DNA from: Bdellovibrionaceae bacterium UBA1609
GTDB lineage: Bacteria; Bdellovibrionota; Bdellovibrionia; Bdellovibrionales; UBA1609
Length of the DNA: 64,000 nucleotides
Reading direction: 5' to 3'
NCBI GenBank assembly: GCA_002321895.1
Contig: DCMZ01000003.1
Coordinates: forward strand, 62,001 to 126,000
The stretch's first letter is position 1. Each line of letters begins with the position of its first letter. The translations under genes and the position numbers were made by a program. The notes under the pieces are model-generated. The model searched no databases. It was given only the letters and a program-made list of their open reading frames with translations, and had not been told where the DNA came from. This document shows, in pieces, positions 43,168 through 52,325 of the stretch.

Positions 43168-44346
43168 GTGAAACTAAAACTAGAAAATATTAGTGGAAAA
43201 TCGGACCCAGATGCTCTCTATGATTATATTCAAAAAACAACTCACGCACTCTATGGATTGGCTTTAGATAAAACGTTTATTTCCAGCACCTTTTCACCAT
43301 TTTCCTTGGAATTGCCCTCTTCTATTTTAAAGCAAATAGAATCCTTTTCTTACGACTTACAGGAAGCTCTATACCAACTCCCTCTATCAAAAACTAACGA
43401 ACATAGGCAAAAATTTGTAGACAGGATAGCACCCTACCCTAGCGTCCTGATGGCTCTAGATTTACATTTTGACACCACCTCGCAGAAAGTGAAGCTCATT
43501 GAGGTAAACACAAATGCCTCTAGTTTTCTTGTCGCAGACCTATTGATTGATTATGAGTCTAGACAAAAATTAAACAATCAACGCTTGGATGATTTACTGG
43601 ATAGTTTCGAAGCTTCCTATGATCAATGGAAACCCGCTCATCCGTTAAAATCAATTGCTATCATTGATGCTCAACCACAAAAGCAATTTATGTACCCTGA
43701 GTTTCTGCTCTATAAAAAACTTTTCTCTACAAGAGGATGGTCCACCGTCATAGGAGATATTACCGATGCCCACAGGCAGCCTGGAAAGCCACTTACCGTA
43801 AAGGAAACCGAAGTGGATTTCATTTATAATCGCCACACCGATTTTGAGTTTGAGAGCTCGAACTCGAAGCCATTTCTAGAGGCCTATTTAAATCGAGAGG
43901 CATGTTTTTCCCCTCACCCATTGGATTATATTTATCAAGCAGACAAGTCCCGGTTAGTTGACCTCTATGGTTCCAACCCAGATGAGTCTATACGCCAGCA
44001 CCTTCTTTCCGCAGAGATTTACAAACCAGGTGATGAAGCTGATAAAATTTGGGAAAAACGCAAAAAATTATTTTTCAAACCTACCCGCTCCCATGGTGGA
44101 AAAGGTGTCTATAGAGGAAAGTCGATCTCTAGGAAAAAGTTTCAAGAACTTTGTGAGCGTGAATTTCTATATCAAGAATTTTGCCCTCCAGATACAGCCG
44201 CTCTTGAAGAAGAAGAATGGAAATACGATATCCGAGCCTACCTCTTTAATGGGAGTGTACAAATGTGCGCGGCTCGTGTTTTCCAGGGACAAGTTACCAA
44301 TTTTTCAAAACCTCTCTCCGGTTTTGCTCGCATTGACTGGGTATAG
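43168..44346 (+). CDS. ATP-grasp-like ligase of unknown substrate
   Basis: 392 residues from GTG 43168. LIEVNTNASSFLVADLLID in the middle, FFKPTRSHGGKGVYRGKSIS (ATP-binding glycine-rich lid) and EWKYDIRAYLFNGSVQMCAA with ARVFQGQVTNF near the end are ATP-grasp-type features, similar to glutathionylspermidine-synthase/carboxylate-amine ligases. Probably forms an amide or peptide bond to an unknown acceptor in the cytoplasm. The SelO-like gene lies 155 bp downstream. Recognition is moderate. Confidence 0.7.
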   Translation: MKLKLENISGKSDPDALYDYIQKTTHALYGLALDKTFISSTFSPFSLELPSSILKQIESFSYDLQEALYQLPLSKTNEHRQKFVDRIAPYPSVLMALDLHFDTTSQKVKLIEVNTNASSFLVADLLIDYESRQKLNNQRLDDLLDSFEASYDQWKPAHPLKSIAIIDAQPQKQFMYPEFLLYKKLFSTRGWSTVIGDITDAHRQPGKPLTVKETEVDFIYNRHTDFEFESSNSKPFLEAYLNREACFSPHPLDYIYQADKSRLVDLYGSNPDESIRQHLLSAEIYKPGDEADKIWEKRKKLFFKPTRSHGGKGVYRGKSISRKKFQELCEREFLYQEFCPPDTAALEEEEWKYDIRAYLFNGSVQMCAARVFQGQVTNFSKPLSGFARIDWV

Positions 44347-44501
44347 GTCCAGAGCCCGAAAATAAAATGGTGATCTTCCCACACCTACGCCTGGGTTGCC
44401 TTTAAACCCGAACTCCTAAGTGCCGATAAATACATAGAGACTGATGAGATTTTTAAATTTCTTCGGTTACTGTTTTGCAAACCTCTAACAGAAAAAGCAA
44501 C

Positions 44502-46355
44502 ATGTCTCAGATAGGTAAAAAAACGCGAAACAAAATCGGTAAGGGTAAAAACCCTTACACCCGGTTTGAAAAAATTGATGGCACACATCCATGGCAAAAA
44601 GAGATGCCTGAATCCTGTGTGCTCTACCGCGCACGAGTTCTAAATACAGGATCCATCACCTACTTTAACTTTCAACTAGCTAAAGAAATGGGACTCATTC
44701 CTAAAGATCATCCAAATGAACTTAATTCGGAATTAAGTAAAGCCATTCTAAATACTTTCAACCTGAGAATAATAAATGAATATGACGAAGAAAATGAAAA
44801 ACAGTTTGATGATAAATCCATCAAAGAAAATAAGTACATGGCCACAAGGTACTTACAGTTACAGCATCAAAATAAGACCGGCCTTACATCAGGAGATGGT
44901 CGAGGAATATGGAACGGATTTTTAAAATTTAAAGCCTCCGAATGGGATATAAGTAGCCGCGGAACAGGTGTTACTTGCTTGTCTCCTGGGGCCGCTCTGG
45001 CGGGTAAAAACCTAGAAACAGGCAACATAGATCATGGCTATGGATGTGGATTAGCAGAGATCGATGAACTCTACTCGTCGGCAATCATGTCAGAAATCAT
45101 GCACAACAGAGGATTTACTACCGAGCGAACACTTCTAGTGATTGATCATGGAACAGGATATGGAATTGGGGTCCGGGCGGGTAAAAATTTGTTTCGCCCC
45201 GCACACATTTTCAATTTTTTAAAGCAGAAAAACTTGGATGCCTTAAAAAGAGGAGTGCAGTTTTTAATAAAACGACAATGTAAAAACAGACGATGGGATT
45301 TTAAAAGCAATAGTCGAAGAAAATTTGATCTGATGCTGGATAACATTGTCTATGATTATGCCAAGTTTGCGGCTCTTCTGGAGCGTGAATACGTTTTTGC
45401 ATGGTTAGACTGGGATGGGGACAATTGCCTCGCCGATGCCGGGATCATTGACTATGGAAGCATACGTCAATTTGGTGTGCGGCACGACCAATATAGGTAT
45501 GATGACGTCGAACGTTTTTCAACTAACCTCAATGAACAAAAACATAAAGCCGCTTTAATCATTCAAGTATTTATACAGTTGGTGGATTTCCTAAAAACAG
45601 AAAAGTACAAACCACTCAACGACTTTAAAGACCATCGGTATATGAAACTGTTTTACTCCACTTTCGACTATTTCTTACTGGATAGATATTTAATACAAAT
45701 GGGTCTCACTGAACAAATGTGTACCCAAGTATTAAGAAAGCACAAGACTTCCATTCGGAAACACTATGAACTTTTTGAAAAGCTAGAAAAGACCAAAACC
45801 AGTCAGCCAAGCCGACCTGTCGAGGACGGAGTGAATCGGCCCGCCATTTACAATATGCGAAAAGCGCTTCATGAATTGCCTGAGTTGATCTCTAATAACT
45901 TTAGTGATGAAGAGCTCGCTAAGAAATTTCACGAACTGATTCTCGTGGAAGGTGCCATTGATGAAGACAGAGAGCTGACTCCCTATAAGAAAAACAAAGT
46001 CCTGGAGTTCTTGCAGTCCTATAAAAAAATGATGACTGTATTTGCCAAACATAGAGATATGCCAGTAAATAAATTTTTAACCTGGCTCAAACCGCGAGCA
46101 CAAACAGCAAATCCAATGGATCGACTCACTGGTAATTCTCTTGTCATCCTTGTCAGTGAATTGGTCCAGAAAAAGAATGAAGGTATCCCGAATCCTGATA
46201 TTCAAAGAATAATAGACCACCTCATATTCAATCAGTCTGATGCTAGAAACAAAGTCTCAGAAACAGATAACATCCCATTTCCAAAAGCCAATAAGTCTAA
46301 AGCGCTTGTACGCTCCATGCTAGAAATCGTTGAGGGCTACAACGAAGATATCTGA
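44502..46355 (+). CDS. Divergent SelO/YdiU-family protein (predicted AMPylating pseudokinase)
   Basis: 617 residues from ATG 44502 (an upstream TTG at 44475 is possible). SelO landmarks appear in order but much changed: FKASEWDISSRGTGVTCLSP (KGSGRTPYSRGGDG-like), EIMHNRGFTTERTLLVID, GVRAGKNLFRPAHIFNF (VAPSFLRFGHFE-like), LDALKRGVQFLIKRQ, FAWLDWDGDN (SelO NTDN; residues 299-308) and GIIDYGSIRQFG (IDYGPFGF; 314-325). SelO transfers AMP to proteins. It differs from E. coli SelO and carries an unmatched C-terminal ~200 residues, so activity is inferred only. Confidence 0.65.
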   Translation: MSQIGKKTRNKIGKGKNPYTRFEKIDGTHPWQKEMPESCVLYRARVLNTGSITYFNFQLAKEMGLIPKDHPNELNSELSKAILNTFNLRIINEYDEENEKQFDDKSIKENKYMATRYLQLQHQNKTGLTSGDGRGIWNGFLKFKASEWDISSRGTGVTCLSPGAALAGKNLETGNIDHGYGCGLAEIDELYSSAIMSEIMHNRGFTTERTLLVIDHGTGYGIGVRAGKNLFRPAHIFNFLKQKNLDALKRGVQFLIKRQCKNRRWDFKSNSRRKFDLMLDNIVYDYAKFAALLEREYVFAWLDWDGDNCLADAGIIDYGSIRQFGVRHDQYRYDDVERFSTNLNEQKHKAALIIQVFIQLVDFLKTEKYKPLNDFKDHRYMKLFYSTFDYFLLDRYLIQMGLTEQMCTQVLRKHKTSIRKHYELFEKLEKTKTSQPSRPVEDGVNRPAIYNMRKALHELPELISNNFSDEELAKKFHELILVEGAIDEDRELTPYKKNKVLEFLQSYKKMMTVFAKHRDMPVNKFLTWLKPRAQTANPMDRLTGNSLVILVSELVQKKNEGIPNPDIQRIIDHLIFNQSDARNKVSETDNIPFPKANKSKALVRSMLEIVEGYNEDI

Positions 46356-46450
46356 AGAAAATATCACCGCCCCAAATTGCTTTGCCCTAATGAAAATGCT
46401 AAAAAATGGAACGCAATCAGCGCCCAAAAGGGGCTGTTATAAGGGGCTAA

Positions 46451-47437
46451 ATGATGCTAATTGTCACGGGAGCAAACGGATTTATTGGGAGTGCTTTGGT
46501 ATGGGATCTAAACCAACGAGGCCGAGAAGATATCCTATGCGTTGATCATATTTCTCCAAAAGAGGAAGCCGACAGACCTCTCCCCTATTTAAAGTATCAA
46601 GCCTTCTGCAAACCTGAAGAGGTAAAAAACTATCTTGAAACTCATGCAGAAAAAGTAGATGCCATTTTTCACATGGGAGCATGCTCTTCCACAACAGAAA
46701 CCAATGAAGACTATTTGCGTGAAAACAACACCGAATACACCAAGGTGATGTGGAACCTTGCCATCCAGCATGGGTGTCCTTTTATATACGCCTCCAGTGC
46801 CGCCATTTATGGAGATGGACAGCATGGGTTTGATGATAAAACCCCTACCAGTACCTATACACCCCTAAACTTGTATGGCTGGTCAAAACACTGGTTTGAT
46901 GAGTGGGCCTCTCAACAATCCCTTCAACCAAAAAGTTGGTATGGTCTTAGGTTTTTTAACGTCTATGGACCGAATGAGTACCATAAACAAAATATGGCCA
47001 GTGTTGTTTTCAAGGCCTTTCTACAAATTAAAGATACTGGAAAATTGAAGCTCTTTAAATCTCACAATTCCAAATATGAAGATGGAAAACAGCTCAGAGA
47101 CTTTGTGTACGTTAAAGATGTGACTCGATGGATGATTGAGCTGTTTGAATCCAATTATGCTGAAAATGGTATCTACAACATGGGTTATGGCGTGTGTAGA
47201 ACATGGCTTGAGTTGGCTGAAAATGTCTTTAAATCAATGAATATTCCTACAAATATAGAGTGGATAGACATCCCTGAAAATATTCGTAACCAATATCAAT
47301 ACTTCACTGAAGCCAAGATGAATAAATGGGAAGATCAAGGCTTATCGGCTCCACAATGGAGCTTAGAGTCTGGAATTAAGGATTACCTCAGTAATTACTT
47401 AATGACTGACTCTCGTCATATGAGGACACCATCATGA
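46451..47437 (+). CDS. hldD: ADP-L-glycero-D-manno-heptose 6-epimerase
   Basis: 328 residues. Rossmann GANGFIGSALVWDLN, HMGACSSTTETNEDYLRENN, catalytic Y-x3-K in NLYGWSKHWFDEW, FFNVYGPNEYHK and KLFKSHNSKYEDGKQLRDFV, which is diagnostic of HldD (RfaD). Last step of ADP-heptose synthesis for the LPS inner core. AAGGGG precedes ATG 46451. The next gene starts inside its stop (4-bp overlap). Confidence 0.95.
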   Translation: MMLIVTGANGFIGSALVWDLNQRGREDILCVDHISPKEEADRPLPYLKYQAFCKPEEVKNYLETHAEKVDAIFHMGACSSTTETNEDYLRENNTEYTKVMWNLAIQHGCPFIYASSAAIYGDGQHGFDDKTPTSTYTPLNLYGWSKHWFDEWASQQSLQPKSWYGLRFFNVYGPNEYHKQNMASVVFKAFLQIKDTGKLKLFKSHNSKYEDGKQLRDFVYVKDVTRWMIELFESNYAENGIYNMGYGVCRTWLELAENVFKSMNIPTNIEWIDIPENIRNQYQYFTEAKMNKWEDQGLSAPQWSLESGIKDYLSNYLMTDSRHMRTPS

Positions 47438-49179
47438 AAAACACCATCGAATCACTTCCTGACCATTTGAGAAAATATGTCGTTGAGCAGAACTACTCTC
47501 GATACACCTCCGAAGACCAAGCTGTATGGCGCTATATTATGAAACAGTTGAAGTCTTACCTGAAGATTCACGCGCATAGCGCCTATCTTGATGGACTCGA
47601 AAAAACGGGAATCACTTCTGAAAAAATTCCTGAAATCTCTGAGATGGATAAAAAACTTAAGGAATTTGGATGGTCAGCTATTCCTATAAGCGGATTTATA
47701 CCTCCAGCTGCATTTATGGAATTTCAATCCTTAGGTATTCTCCCGATTGCGTCAGATATTCGAACCATCGATCATATTCATTACACTCCAGCACCAGATA
47801 TTGTACACGAATCTGCCGGACATGCTCCGATCCTTATTGATCCCGCATTTTCTGAGTATCTTCGTAGTTATGCTTCTGTCGCCAAAAAAGCGATATTTAG
47901 CTGCGAGGACTTGGAGTTGTATGTTGCCATTCGAGACCTAAGTGATATCAAGGAAAATCCAAATTCCACTGATGCCGAAATTTTGGAACAAGAAAAACGT
48001 CTACAAGCCATTAGTGAAAATATGCGATATAAATCTGAGGCGGCATTGCTGGCTCGAATGAATTGGTGGACAGCCGAGTATGGCTTGATTGGACCCCTAA
48101 GTAAGCCGAAAATTTTTGGAGCCGGCCTGCTTTCCTCCATTGGAGAAGCACGTAGCTGCCTAAAGTCGGATGTTGAAAAGATCCCGCTCACTCTAAAATG
48201 CATTGATTTTGCTTACGACATCACTGAAAAGCAACCACAGCTCTTTGTTGCTGAGACCTTTACAACCTTAAAGGATGTTTTAGAGGATTTAGCTAATACT
48301 ATGGCCTTTAGAAAAGGTGGTGTTTTTGGCTTAGAAAAGGCCAAAGAGTCTAAAACAGAAAACACCGTTCAACTCGGTAATGGCTTGCAAATCTCGGGAG
48401 TACTAGACTCCTTCCAGTTAAACGCGGAAAATGAACCGACATTTATCAAGTTCTCTGGCCCCGTTCAGCTTTGTTTTAAAGATTCTCAGCTGGAAAATCA
48501 TGGTACAGCCTATCACGCCCAAGGCTACAGTACTCCATTAGGCCCTATCAAAGGCCTAAGCAAGAACACTGATAGTTTGACTGCCGAAGATTTAGAATCC
48601 GTCGGCATTAAGAATGGCAAAGAGGTAAATCTCGAATTTGAATCAGGTATTACTTTAAAAGGTACTGTTCTTTCTTCTTTGATTCATGATCAGAAGGCCA
48701 TTCTTGTTAGTTTTGAAAATTGCAGTGTAAAAAATAAGGACGAGGTTTTGTTTGATCCCAGCTGGGGAATATTCGATATGGCCTTCGGTGAATCTATCCC
48801 CTCAGTTTATGGTGGCCCGGCCGACCGAAAAGCCTATGGCGATACTGTTGATTTCGAAGCTAAAATTATTCCTAATAGACAACTCAGCACTGAAGAAAAG
48901 AATCTTCATCAATTCTATTTAGATGTTCGTAGCTTAAGAGAAGACTCAGCCAATAACGATGTAAAACTGAATCGACTGAATCAGTTTGTTTCAGATTTTA
49001 AAGAAAGTTATAGGGGCCACTGGCTATTAGGTATTGAGTTGCTTGAGATAGCTTACCTTGTCGCCGCTCCAGAAAATATGATTAAAAATATCCTTTCTGA
49101 TCTAGAACAGATTAAGGAAGATGATCCCGGCATGGCGTTGTATATTGAAGATGGAATTCGACTCGCGAATGAACACTAA
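47434..49179 (+). CDS. Phenylalanine 4-hydroxylase-type aromatic amino acid hydroxylase, long form
   Basis: 581 residues, about twice the usual bacterial PhhA. Iron ligands H125 and H130 in PDIVHESAGHAP and E215 in NWWTAEYGLIG are intact, so the pterin-dependent hydroxylase core (about 80-260) should be active: phenylalanine to tyrosine. The C-terminal ~300 residues form an extra unrecognised region; long bacterial forms are known. Overlaps hldD by 4 bp and trmJ by 11 bp. Product tyrosine feeds the hpd-hmgA genes at 57-59 kb after transamination. Confidence 0.92.
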   Translation: MKNTIESLPDHLRKYVVEQNYSRYTSEDQAVWRYIMKQLKSYLKIHAHSAYLDGLEKTGITSEKIPEISEMDKKLKEFGWSAIPISGFIPPAAFMEFQSLGILPIASDIRTIDHIHYTPAPDIVHESAGHAPILIDPAFSEYLRSYASVAKKAIFSCEDLELYVAIRDLSDIKENPNSTDAEILEQEKRLQAISENMRYKSEAALLARMNWWTAEYGLIGPLSKPKIFGAGLLSSIGEARSCLKSDVEKIPLTLKCIDFAYDITEKQPQLFVAETFTTLKDVLEDLANTMAFRKGGVFGLEKAKESKTENTVQLGNGLQISGVLDSFQLNAENEPTFIKFSGPVQLCFKDSQLENHGTAYHAQGYSTPLGPIKGLSKNTDSLTAEDLESVGIKNGKEVNLEFESGITLKGTVLSSLIHDQKAILVSFENCSVKNKDEVLFDPSWGIFDMAFGESIPSVYGGPADRKAYGDTVDFEAKIIPNRQLSTEEKNLHQFYLDVRSLREDSANNDVKLNRLNQFVSDFKESYRGHWLLGIELLEIAYLVAAPENMIKNILSDLEQIKEDDPGMALYIEDGIRLANEH

Positions 49180-49873
49180 ATTTGAAGTCATCCCCGTCCT
49201 GATTCGCCCCAAGTATTCGAGCAATATTGGTACTGCAGCACGAGCTGCCGCTAATCTAGGATCCCCCCAATTCATTGTTGTGGAACCTAAATGCACTATA
49301 GACGAGAACGCGTACAAAGGTGCTGCCGGCGCTCAAATGATTCTCGATGAAGCCATTGTCTATAATTCCACTTCAGAGTATTTTAACCGCCATAGCTCAT
49401 GTTTACGTATTGGCCTCACTGCACGCAGTGGAAAAAATCGTCGAGTAGAAGAGCTCTCTACACTATCAAACGAAGTTAAATCTACCAAAGCAGATCGAAT
49501 TCATCTTATTTTTGGTCCCGAAGACCATGGATTGAGCAAGGAAGATTTAGATCAATGTCATTTACTAGCCACTCTCCCTAGCTTTGGAACATTTACTAGT
49601 TTCAACCTAGCTCAAGCCGTACTTCTTTCTCTATATATAGTAAAATCAATGGGACCTATTTTAACACAGCCAGAAAATAGTTCGGACCTAGGAACATTCG
49701 ATGACTCGACTTTAAAATCATGGCTGAAATCAATGGGTATACAGCTCAACGCTCCTAAGGCAAACGCCTTTTACACCCTCAAAAATATGTTACTACGATC
49801 ACAGCCCACCAAGAAAGAAGCTGCCCTCTTCGAAAAAATAGTTCGACAAACAATCAGACTGATTCGCGAGTAA
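49169..49873 (+). CDS. trmJ: tRNA/rRNA 2'-O-methyltransferase, TrmJ-like (SpoU family)
   Basis: 234 residues from ATG 49169, inside the end of the hydroxylase gene. SPOUT motifs: VLIRPKYSSNIGTAARAAAN, IHLIFGPEDHGLSKEDL, and ATLPSFGTFTSFNLAQAVLL followed by SLYIVK. The N-terminal motif and length fit TrmJ, which makes 2'-O-methyl-C/U at tRNA position 32. rRNA or tRNA target is not proven by sequence. Confidence 0.87.
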   Translation: MNTKFEVIPVLIRPKYSSNIGTAARAAANLGSPQFIVVEPKCTIDENAYKGAAGAQMILDEAIVYNSTSEYFNRHSSCLRIGLTARSGKNRRVEELSTLSNEVKSTKADRIHLIFGPEDHGLSKEDLDQCHLLATLPSFGTFTSFNLAQAVLLSLYIVKSMGPILTQPENSSDLGTFDDSTLKSWLKSMGIQLNAPKANAFYTLKNMLLRSQPTKKEAALFEKIVRQTIRLIRE

Positions 49874-49891
49874 ATTGTAAGTGAAGTGTAA

Positions 49892-51850
49892 TTAACTCGA
49901 TTTTTTCTTATTGAAGATTCCACTAATAACAACACTCAGATCTCCATTGAGAATTTCAGAAATAGTGGGATTGGTTTTTGAGTCGGCCTTCAATAGAGAA
50001 AGCTCTCTTCTGGCTTCGATAAATGAACTATCTTTCGTAAGAGCCTTTTCAAATAAGGCTTTCGCCCCATCGTTATCGCCCTTTGCTACATGGTAGAGAC
50101 CTTGCACCAAGAAGAATTCCGGCATTTTTCGAAACTCAGCCGGAAATGTATCAAAGAAGTGTTTAGCGTCTTGCATAATACCATCCGGTGCTATTTCGTC
50201 AGAATATTGTTTGAGCTTTGCCCATTGGATGTAAAGCTCCGCCATTGGCATCTGATACATTTCGTTTGCAATCTCAAGTAAGATGATGGCTTCTCCAACC
50301 TTACCTCTTTTCAACTCCTTGATCCCGTCATCTAGAATCGCTTCGGCCTTTAACTGCTTCTCAGCATCCTTTTGCCTCACCTGCTTTTCAAACTCTTCTC
50401 GTTTCTCAGGATTAGTAAGTACATCGAAGGCTGTAGTGATCTGCGTAAAGATCTCTTTAACCAATTCTAACTTCTCTGGATTTGTGTCTGCTCGCAACTT
50501 ATCTGGGTGATGAACTTTCGCCACCTCTTTATAGATGCGCTCTACATCCGGCACAGAGACCATCTCTCCAGCACCGAAAAACCTAAAAATCTCTTTAGCA
50601 TTTTTATTGGATAGCTGCTCTTTTAAAGTGATTAACCTTTCCATATCCTGAAGGTCCACTTCCTCTGGTCCAGCTGTAGGATCAAATGAAATTAACCGTT
50701 GGATTGCCATAAGATGTACGGCCTTCAATAGGTCAGATTCTCTATATGGCCTTTCCGAAAGAATCGCGTTCAAGGACATTTTTTTATCTAAACATTCTTC
50801 TATACCCTGAACTTGCGCCAAAATAGGCGTATACAAAACTTGATGTGTAGGTGAAAATCTCGGTCCCTTCACCATTGGAATATCAAACCAAGTTTCATAG
50901 AAATTCTGAAGCCATTGTGTTTCAAGCCCTTCACTAATCATTTCATGAATTAACGGAACAAAGAGACTTGTTTGCAAAGAATAGGTAATCTCCTTAGCTT
51001 CAGTTGCATTAAATTTCACTTGGTACTTTTCTCTTCCAACTAACTTCTTAATGGCCCCTAATATATATTCAGTTTGAATTATAGAAATCATATGCGGACT
51101 TATATAGGACTCATCCACAAGATACTGCAACAGTTCAGCGGGAGCCTTTCCTGAAACATCTATTTCTTTAAGATCCTCCTCAAAGAGATGCCCTTTGGCG
51201 ATCAGCAAATCTAAAGTTCGCTTCACTCCATCTTCCGATTGAACACCTATAATTTTACCATCTTGAAAGTTCACCTGATATACAGAGCCACCATCACTCG
51301 TAATAGTAAGCTGACCTGTACTTTCACCATCGAGTAAAATACTTATCGCAAATGGAAGATCAAAACCTGTCAGAGAGTCAAGTTGATCCAATGCCTTGGT
51401 TCTTTCACGTGAAGAATCCATTGTGTTCGTGAGGAAGGTGGACATATGAAGGTCGTCAACACTTTCATCGGTTGAGGCCAATTGCTTAGTCACATTGTCC
51501 ACTAGTTCATCCACATTGAAAGGCTTAAAAAGATAATCAATGGCATTCGTTTTGTTCTTAGCGTCTGCCGCAAAAGCTCGGTCTCTAAAAATTCCACTCA
51601 TTAAGTAACAGGGTATCTCCTCTGCACCCATGGAACGAATCTCATGAATTACATCTACCCCATTAGATTTTGGAAGCATGCAATCTACAATTGCACAATG
51701 AATTTGGCGAAATGAAGCTTGGCTAATAGCATCTTTTGAATCCTTACAGGCAACAACATTATAACCTTCTCGAGAGAAGACCTCGCTCAAAGCACTTAGA
51801 AATGTAACATCATCTTCAACAATGAGGATGGTGTACTTACTCTTATCCAT
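49892..51850 (-). CDS. Response regulator fused to PATAN-like, DnaJ and TPR-like domains
   Basis: 652 residues. REC at 6-122 (VEDDV, phospho-acceptor D56 in IVDCMLPKSNG, KPF lysine at 109). A PATAN/DUF4388-like region at about 165-260 (ISILLDGESTGQLTITSDGG, FQDGKIIGVQSEDG). A J domain at about 415-490 with intact HPD (448-450). The C-terminus (505-620) is helical and TPR-like (KGDNDGAKALFEKALTKDSS). The J domain suggests recruitment of DnaK to a target under phosphorylation control. Last gene of the five-gene signalling operon, 58 bp after the CheY-like gene. Confidence 0.9.
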   Translation of the reverse strand: MDKSKYTILIVEDDVTFLSALSEVFSREGYNVVACKDSKDAISQASFRQIHCAIVDCMLPKSNGVDVIHEIRSMGAEEIPCYLMSGIFRDRAFAADAKNKTNAIDYLFKPFNVDELVDNVTKQLASTDESVDDLHMSTFLTNTMDSSRERTKALDQLDSLTGFDLPFAISILLDGESTGQLTITSDGGSVYQVNFQDGKIIGVQSEDGVKRTLDLLIAKGHLFEEDLKEIDVSGKAPAELLQYLVDESYISPHMISIIQTEYILGAIKKLVGREKYQVKFNATEAKEITYSLQTSLFVPLIHEMISEGLETQWLQNFYETWFDIPMVKGPRFSPTHQVLYTPILAQVQGIEECLDKKMSLNAILSERPYRESDLLKAVHLMAIQRLISFDPTAGPEEVDLQDMERLITLKEQLSNKNAKEIFRFFGAGEMVSVPDVERIYKEVAKVHHPDKLRADTNPEKLELVKEIFTQITTAFDVLTNPEKREEFEKQVRQKDAEKQLKAEAILDDGIKELKRGKVGEAIILLEIANEMYQMPMAELYIQWAKLKQYSDEIAPDGIMQDAKHFFDTFPAEFRKMPEFFLVQGLYHVAKGDNDGAKALFEKALTKDSSFIEARRELSLLKADSKTNPTISEILNGDLSVVISGIFNKKKSS

Positions 51851-51908
51851 AAGTAATTTATCGGACTTTCTGGAGGTTGATTTAAATTAATTTAAAGATT
51901 TTCGAGAC

Positions 51909-52325
51909 TTATGCTGCGTTAGGATGATGCTTCGTGTAGGCCGCAATAATTTTTTTAGAGAAGGTTTCATAGTCAAAAGGCTTAACGACATATTCCGATA
52001 CACCAGCCATCACAGCCTGTACAACCAATGCCTTTTCGCTCTCAGTGGTGATTAATAGAAATGGAAGCTCTTTCACAAGCTCAGTACTTCTTGATCTTTT
52101 GAGAAATTCTAACCCATTTGGACCAGGCATGTTTAAATCTGAGACAATGAAATCGTAGAGGTTACCATCCACCATCTTCTTTTCAATTTTACTCCAAGCT
52201 TGATTCACATCTTTTGCCACATCCACTTTAGTAAACCCCATACGATTGATGGACCTTACTATTAGATCCCGTATCGATGGAGAGTCATCCACCACTAAAA
52301 AATGTAAATCACTTGGCAGATTCAT
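51909..52325 (-). CDS. CheY-like response regulator
   Basis: 138 residues, REC domain only. Acidic pair D13-D14 (FLVVDDSPSIRD), phospho-acceptor D63 (DFIVSDLNMPGPNG), Ser/Thr switch in LLITTE and Lys in YVVKPFDYETF. Its start overlaps the kinase stop by 4 bp (ATGA), so it is the natural phosphate acceptor of that kinase. Confidence 0.93.
   Translation of the reverse strand: MNLPSDLHFLVVDDSPSIRDLIVRSINRMGFTKVDVAKDVNQAWSKIEKKMVDGNLYDFIVSDLNMPGPNGLEFLKRSRSTELVKELPFLLITTESEKALVVQAVMAGVSEYVVKPFDYETFSKKIIAAYTKHHPNAA

Noticed and set aside
47434..49179. Long hydroxylase as frameshifted fusion of two genes
   Set aside because: One continuous frame with no internal start plus ribosome site at the boundary, and long bacterial forms are known.
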